This document shows positions 41,893-46,116 of a stretch of 46,116 nt of DNA, one piece after another. Position 1 is the stretch's first letter, and each line of letters opens with the position of its first letter. The notes under the pieces are model-generated. The model saw nothing but the letters and a program-made list of their open reading frames with translations, searched no databases and was not told where the DNA came from. The translations under genes were made by a program, and so were the position numbers. Source of the stretch: an uncultured Bacilli bacterium (GTDB lineage Bacteria; Bacillota_I; Bacilli_A; RF39; UBA660); contig CALVVR010000007.1 of assembly GCA_944363915.1 (NCBI GenBank), forward strand, positions 1-46,116, written 5' to 3'.

Positions 41893-42087
41893 ATGTTAAA
41901 AAGATTAAAAACAAGTTTAATTTTAATAGTTTTAGGAGAGATTTTATCATGGTTTCTAGATTTAAGTAGTGGAAGTGATTTTTCAGAGTTTACTTCTGGA
42001 TTATTATTAGGATTATCGGTTGGAATGAAATTAATCGGAATAATTTTATTGGTAATTTCAGTTGTTAAATATAAAGAAAAGAATTAG
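41893..42087 (+). CDS. Small two-helix membrane protein
   Basis: 64 aa with two hydrophobic spans (about 7-21 and 35-59) and basic ends. Ribosome site GGGTGAG 5 nt before the ATG, TATAAT-like box at 41872-41877. It sits 11 nt before the ABC ATPase and may be an accessory of the exporter. Family not recognised. Confidence 0.6.
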   Translation: MLKRLKTSLILIVLGEILSWFLDLSSGSDFSEFTSGLLLGLSVGMKLIGIILLVISVVKYKEKN

Positions 42088-42098
42088 AAAGGAAACCT

Positions 42099-43037
42099 AT
42101 GAAAAAAGTTATAGAAGTAAAAAATTTAAGTAAATATTATAAAGAGTTAAAAGCAATTGACGATTTATCTTTTGACGTTTATAAGGGAGAAATCTTAGGT
42201 TTGTTAGGGCCCAATGGTAGCGGAAAATCGACGACAATCAATTGCTTATTATCACTATTAAATTATCAAAATGGTAGTATCAAAATATTTGGTAAAGAAA
42301 TGAAACCGGATTCTTATGATTTAAAAAGAAAAATTGGCGTTATATTTCAAGAAGTGGCGGTATTTGAAGAATTAACTGTTTATGAAAATATCGATTATTT
42401 TTGTGGATTATATATCAAAGACAAAAATATGCGAAAAAAATATGTTGAAGAAGTAATCAATTTAGTCGAAATAAAAGAATTTAAAAAGTTTTATCCGAAA
42501 CAATTATCTGGTGGATTACTTAGAAGATTAAATATTGCTTGTGGTATTGCCCATAAACCAGAATTAATCTTTTTAGATGAACCAACAGTAGCTGTTGATC
42601 CGCAAAGTCGTAATAATATTTTAAGTGGGATAAAAAAGTTAAGAGATAATGGTGCAACTATTATTTATACAACGCATTACATGGAAGAAGCAGAAATCTT
42701 GTGTGATCGTATTATCATATTAGATAAAGGAAAAATATTAGCTCAAGGAACTAGTGATGAATTGAAAAAATTGGCTAATATTGAAGAGAAAATTACTGTT
42801 GAAGTAAAAGATTTAAGTGATAAAGTATTAGAAGATATTAAAAATATTGATGAAGTAGATAGTGTAGTATTAAGTCAAAACTTATTAGTAATAACTTATC
42901 GTAAGGGGAAAAATAATTTAGAAAATTTAATTGACTATTTAAAGAAAAACAAAGTAACTTATAGTAAGATTTTCTCTGAAAGACCAACTTTAAATGACGT
43001 GTTTCTAGAACTAACAGGAAAGGAATTAAGGGACTAA
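42099..43037 (+). CDS. ABC-2 type exporter, ATP-binding protein
   Basis: 312 aa. Walker A GPNGSGKST, Q-loop IFQEVAVFEELTVYENI, signature LSGGLLRRL, Walker B LIFLDEPTVAVDPQSR and switch His (YTTHYMEEAE). A C-terminal region of about 90 aa (EEKITVEVKDL.. PTLNDVFLELTGKEL) is typical of DrrA/NodI-type drug or lipid exporters. Its stop overlaps the next ATG by one base. Substrate unknown. Confidence 0.93.
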   Translation: MKKVIEVKNLSKYYKELKAIDDLSFDVYKGEILGLLGPNGSGKSTTINCLLSLLNYQNGSIKIFGKEMKPDSYDLKRKIGVIFQEVAVFEELTVYENIDYFCGLYIKDKNMRKKYVEEVINLVEIKEFKKFYPKQLSGGLLRRLNIACGIAHKPELIFLDEPTVAVDPQSRNNILSGIKKLRDNGATIIYTTHYMEEAEILCDRIIILDKGKILAQGTSDELKKLANIEEKITVEVKDLSDKVLEDIKNIDEVDSVVLSQNLLVITYRKGKNNLENLIDYLKKNKVTYSKIFSERPTLNDVFLELTGKELRD

Positions 43038-44218
43038 TGTTTTGGCATAATTTTAAATATTCAATTAAAACTTTAGCCCGAAACAAAATGCTACTATTTT
43101 GGACATTTGCTTTTCCGATAATTTTAGGAACTCTTTTCAGTATGGCTTTTAGTGGTGTGGAAAATGGTGAAAAATTAGACATTATAAATATTGCTATTGT
43201 CGAAAGTGAATATTTTAACGATGATGAAATATTTAATGAAACATTTAAAAATCTTTCTGATGAAAATAATGAAAGTAGATTATTCAATATTACTTATACT
43301 GATTTAGATAATTCTAAGCAAATGTTAGAAGATGAGAAAATAGTAGGGTATTTAGAGTTTAAAGAAAATGATGTTGATATTACTGTAAAATCAAGTGGTG
43401 TTAATGAAACGATTCTTAAACTAGTTGTCGATGAAGTAATTAGTCAGAAAAAAATGATTGAAACTTTGATTACTAAAGAAATTGAAAATACGATAAGTAG
43501 TGGCAATTTTAATGTTGATTATGATCAAATATATAATAATGTTATCAATGTCATTGCAAGTAGTGAAGCTAATTTAAATAATATTTCAAGTGATAACTTA
43601 AGTTATATTATGATTGAATTTTATACTTTAATTGCGATGGCAGCATTATACGGTGGGGTTATTTCGATGTTTATTACGAATTATAAATTAGCTAACATGA
43701 GTGCTGTTGGGAAAAGAACTTCTATTACGCCTATTCATAAAGGTTCGATGCTATTAGGTAGCTTACTGGCGAGTTATTTTGTTCAATTAATTGGTATGGG
43801 TTTATTATTTTTATATACGATATTTGTTTTAAATGTCGATTATGGTTCTAATTTATTACTTGTTATTTTGCTTGCTTTAGTAGGATCTTTAGCAGGTCTT
43901 GCTTTAGGGGTATTTGTTGCTACTATTTTTAAGACAAATGAAAACACCAAAATGGGGATTTTAATAGCCTTTACAATGCTTTGTTCTTTCTTATCGGGAA
44001 TGATGGGCATTACGATGAAATATGTAGTTGATAAAAATATCCCGATTTTAAATATAATAAATCCTGCTAGTATGATTACTGATGGCTTTTATTCTCTTTA
44101 TTATTATGATACTTTAGATAGGTTTTATTTTAATTTAATTAGTCTAATTATATTTTCTGCCTTGATGATATTTATATCGTATAGTGGACTAAGGAGGCAA
44201 AAATATGACAGTATTTAA
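43037..44218 (+). CDS. ABC-2 type exporter, permease 1
   Basis: 393 aa. One N-terminal helix (about 19-38), a large extracytoplasmic domain (about 45-190), then five helices: typical ABC-2/YhgE-like membrane topology (LYGGVISMFITNYKLANMS, GSLAGLALGVFVA, NPASMITDGFYSLYYY). Overlaps the ATPase gene by 1 nt and permease 2 by 14 nt. It forms half of a heterodimeric channel with the following protein. Confidence 0.88.
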   Translation: MFWHNFKYSIKTLARNKMLLFWTFAFPIILGTLFSMAFSGVENGEKLDIINIAIVESEYFNDDEIFNETFKNLSDENNESRLFNITYTDLDNSKQMLEDEKIVGYLEFKENDVDITVKSSGVNETILKLVVDEVISQKKMIETLITKEIENTISSGNFNVDYDQIYNNVINVIASSEANLNNISSDNLSYIMIEFYTLIAMAALYGGVISMFITNYKLANMSAVGKRTSITPIHKGSMLLGSLLASYFVQLIGMGLLFLYTIFVLNVDYGSNLLLVILLALVGSLAGLALGVFVATIFKTNENTKMGILIAFTMLCSFLSGMMGITMKYVVDKNIPILNIINPASMITDGFYSLYYYDTLDRFYFNLISLIIFSALMIFISYSGLRRQKYDSI

Positions 44219-45353
44219 GACTTTTTGGAAAGTAATAATTAAATATAAAGGAACTATTCTTCTTTATACTATTTTACTTGTTGTTTTTGGTACTCTTAAC
44301 ATGGCTAGTAATGATACTAGTACGGTATTTGTCGATAGTAAACCAAATATTTTAATTGTCAATAATGATGTTTATGAAGGGGTAACTAAAAATTTAATCG
44401 ATTATCTTCAAAATAATACTAATATAGTCGAAGTAGAAGATAATGAAGAAGCAAGAGATGATGCTTTATTTTATCGCGATGTAAATTACATTATCTATAT
44501 CAATGAAGGTTATCGCGATGACGTTTTAAATGGATTAAATCCCGTAATTGATATTAAAACTACTGGTGATTATCAAGCTAGTTTAGCGCAAATGATTTTA
44601 GAAAAATATATTAAAGTTCAAAATAGTTATCTTGCTGATATCACTGATGAAAATGAATTAATAGCAGCTATTAATAACAATTTAGAAGAAGAATCAAAAA
44701 TTCAAATTAACTCAACTGTCGATACGGCTACAACTTCAAGGTTAGCTCGTTATTTCAACTTTGCTAGTTATAGTATTATGGCAGCTGTAATATTCATTAT
44801 TTGTTTAGTTTTATCTAGCTTTCATGAAAAAACAGTTAATAAAAGAATAATTATCAGTAGTATGAATTATAGAAAACATAATCAATTAATATTAACTTCT
44901 AGTTTTTTATATTCGGTTATTGTCTGGATATTATATGTTGTTTTAGGAGTTATTCTATTTGGTGATGCTTTATTTAATTTAAGAGGTTTTATCTATATTT
45001 TAAATACCTTTGTTTTTACTTTCTGTGCGTTAACAATTGCCATTTTAATATCAACTTTAGTTAAAAATAAAGATACGGTTAGTGGAATCGTTAATGTTGT
45101 AGCATTAGGTTCGGCTTTCTTATGTGGAGCTTTTGTACCGACTGAATTATTGCCAGATACTGTTTTAAATATCGCTCATGTTTTACCGGCTTATTGGTAT
45201 ATAAACTCTAATGAATTACTTGCTAATATCGAAGCTATTAATTTTAATACTTTACAACCCATTTTTATTAATTCATTAGTAATAATCGGATTTGCTATTT
45301 TATTTATTGTTATTAATAATATTATTTTAAAGAAAAAACAGATAGTAGGGTAA
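44205..45353 (+). CDS. ABC-2 type exporter, permease 2
   Basis: 382 aa, same topology as permease 1: helix 1 (about 15-33), outer domain with SKPNILIVNNDVYEGV and YIIYINEGY, then five helices ending in LCGAFVPTELLP and HVLPAYWYINSNEL. AAGGAGG lies 7 nt upstream inside permease 1. The pair plus ATPase make a complete exporter; antibiotic, peptide or lipid cargo cannot be told. Confidence 0.88.
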   Translation: MTVFKTFWKVIIKYKGTILLYTILLVVFGTLNMASNDTSTVFVDSKPNILIVNNDVYEGVTKNLIDYLQNNTNIVEVEDNEEARDDALFYRDVNYIIYINEGYRDDVLNGLNPVIDIKTTGDYQASLAQMILEKYIKVQNSYLADITDENELIAAINNNLEEESKIQINSTVDTATTSRLARYFNFASYSIMAAVIFIICLVLSSFHEKTVNKRIIISSMNYRKHNQLILTSSFLYSVIVWILYVVLGVILFGDALFNLRGFIYILNTFVFTFCALTIAILISTLVKNKDTVSGIVNVVALGSAFLCGAFVPTELLPDTVLNIAHVLPAYWYINSNELLANIEAINFNTLQPIFINSLVIIGFAILFIVINNIILKKKQIVG

Positions 45354-45356
45354 TAT

Positions 45357-45947
45357 ATGGCTAATTTTGTATCTAATCGTGTTATATGTAAAAGAAGTTT
45401 TTATGAAAAATATTTTTATGATACCAATCCTTTTGGCATGGAAAAATCAAACGAATATGTAAAAGAGAAGTCTTATATAACTTTCAATAAATTATATAAG
45501 GTTAAAAGTTTAAATGAATATATGGAAAAATATGGGGAATATATTTACTATGGTTATGGATATAATGTGAAACAACTAGATAATGATTTAGTCGAAATAA
45601 AATTTCAAACAAAATGGTTTTATCCTATTTGTGCCATTGTAAAAGCAATTGAACTTAATCATAGTATTATATGGTATGCGATTGAAGAAAATATAATTTA
45701 CTATTCTAAATTTAGCTGGAAAGATAACAAAGTGATTGAAGAGACTCTTTACATTGAAAATGATAAGTGTTTTGAAGCATGGTATGATCAAAATACATTT
45801 AATAATTTAAAAAGTTATGATGATTCTTTATGGTATTATAATTATGAGAATAATCCTAATTGGAAAAGATGGGATACTGATGATTTAGTAAAAAGATATA
45901 AAGATATCTATCCACCTAATAATTATCAAGAACGGTTTAAAGAATAA
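45357..45947 (+). CDS. YubB/DUF1281-like ferredoxin-fold protein
   Basis: 196 aa. It opens MANFVSNRVICKRSFYEKYF, like the MANWxxNRV start of YubB/Api92-type ferredoxin-like proteins that occur on plasmids and in accessory DNA. It is very rich in Tyr, Trp and Asn, with DLVEIKFQTKWFYPICAIVKAIEL as core. No signal or membrane helix. It follows the exporter by 3 nt but probably is not part of the transporter. Function unknown; identification from the N-terminal motif only. Confidence 0.5.
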   Translation: MANFVSNRVICKRSFYEKYFYDTNPFGMEKSNEYVKEKSYITFNKLYKVKSLNEYMEKYGEYIYYGYGYNVKQLDNDLVEIKFQTKWFYPICAIVKAIELNHSIIWYAIEENIIYYSKFSWKDNKVIEETLYIENDKCFEAWYDQNTFNNLKSYDDSLWYYNYENNPNWKRWDTDDLVKRYKDIYPPNNYQERFKE

Positions 45948-46018
45948 TGATCAAACTATGTATTAAAATATAGTACTAATTGGACAAATAGTAATTTGTA
46001 GAGATGATAGGAGTATTT

Positions 46019-46116
46019 ATGAATAAAAAGTTAGTTAAGGAATTTTTAATAATAACATTTGTTATAATGCTAATATTTTGGGGTGGTTGTGCTTTAATTA
46101 GTCAAATATTTAACTT
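46019..46116 (+). CDS. Start of a membrane protein, cut by window end
   Basis: ATG 46019 with GATAGGAG 7 nt upstream. The 32 visible codons read MNKKLVKEFLIITFVIMLIF.. and form a first membrane helix. The LIITFxIMLIFWG pattern resembles the beginning of CPBP-family intramembrane proteins, but too little is visible to decide. Confidence 0.45.
   Translation, partial: MNKKLVKEFLIITFVIMLIFWGGCALISQIFN

Overview
The window is a very AT-rich stretch of a low-GC bacterial chromosome. It uses the standard code: TGA is a real stop, for example at the end of the gene at 13580-14614. GGAGG-type ribosome sites precede nearly every gene. MraZ, a PBP2-type transpeptidase, ClpC, PrsA, TagO/TagG/TagH homologues, PerR and rubrerythrin together point to an anaerobic or microaerophilic wall-bearing Bacillota, of the small-genome gut type near the Erysipelotrichia/RF39/Mollicutes branch. 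That placement is inference.

Layout. (1) 1-4330: a large prepilin-like surface protein whose C-terminus is the variable repeat of a diversity-generating retroelement (DGR). An asparagine-codon-rich template-repeat cassette with its own promoter and terminator follows. No reverse transcriptase or Avd gene is present here. The rest is gene-poor and carries copies of a small hairpin repeat. (2) 4331-5706: prsA on the minus strand and two tiny Cys-containing membrane proteins. (3) 5730-9640: a shortened division and wall (dcw) operon, mraZ-rsmH-ftsL-like-PBP, with a clear MraZ operator. (4) 9663-14614: clpC behind a hairpin that covers its ribosome site, a small PII-like gene coupled to a CPA2 antiporter, and a serine beta-lactamase-fold hydrolase. 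(5) 14615-15360: remains of an IS3-type orfA and an IS200/IS605 tnpA.

(6) 15381-28614 is the most coherent accessory block. gpsA (glycerol-3-phosphate supply) is divergent from a phosphonate pathway: PEP mutase with an N-terminal cytidylyltransferase, phosphonopyruvate decarboxylase, and a cytidylyltransferase fused to a phosphonoacetaldehyde-reductase-type iron alcohol dehydrogenase. Next come a glycosyltransferase/CDP-glycerol polymerase, a LicD transferase, a second CDP-glycerol transferase, the TagG/TagH exporter and convergent tagO. The simplest reading is a wall teichoic acid decorated with 2-hydroxyethylphosphonate: phosphonate is made from PEP, activated with CTP, transferred by LicD, and the polymer exported.

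(7) 28781-30650: a thioredoxin-like mini-protein that seems to start at AUA, a DUF1003 membrane protein, and perR-rbr for peroxide defence. (8) 30905-35684: a long structured leader, a lipoprotein with InlB-type repeats and a giant six-repeat secreted protein whose 3' end looks frameshifted. (9) 35684-37923: glyA-folD one-carbon genes and tRNA-Met. (10) 38171-46116: a lipoprotein, a DUF5661-like protein, an SF2 helicase with two predicted membrane helices, an ABC-2 exporter with two permeases, a YubB-like protein and the start of a membrane protein cut by the window end.
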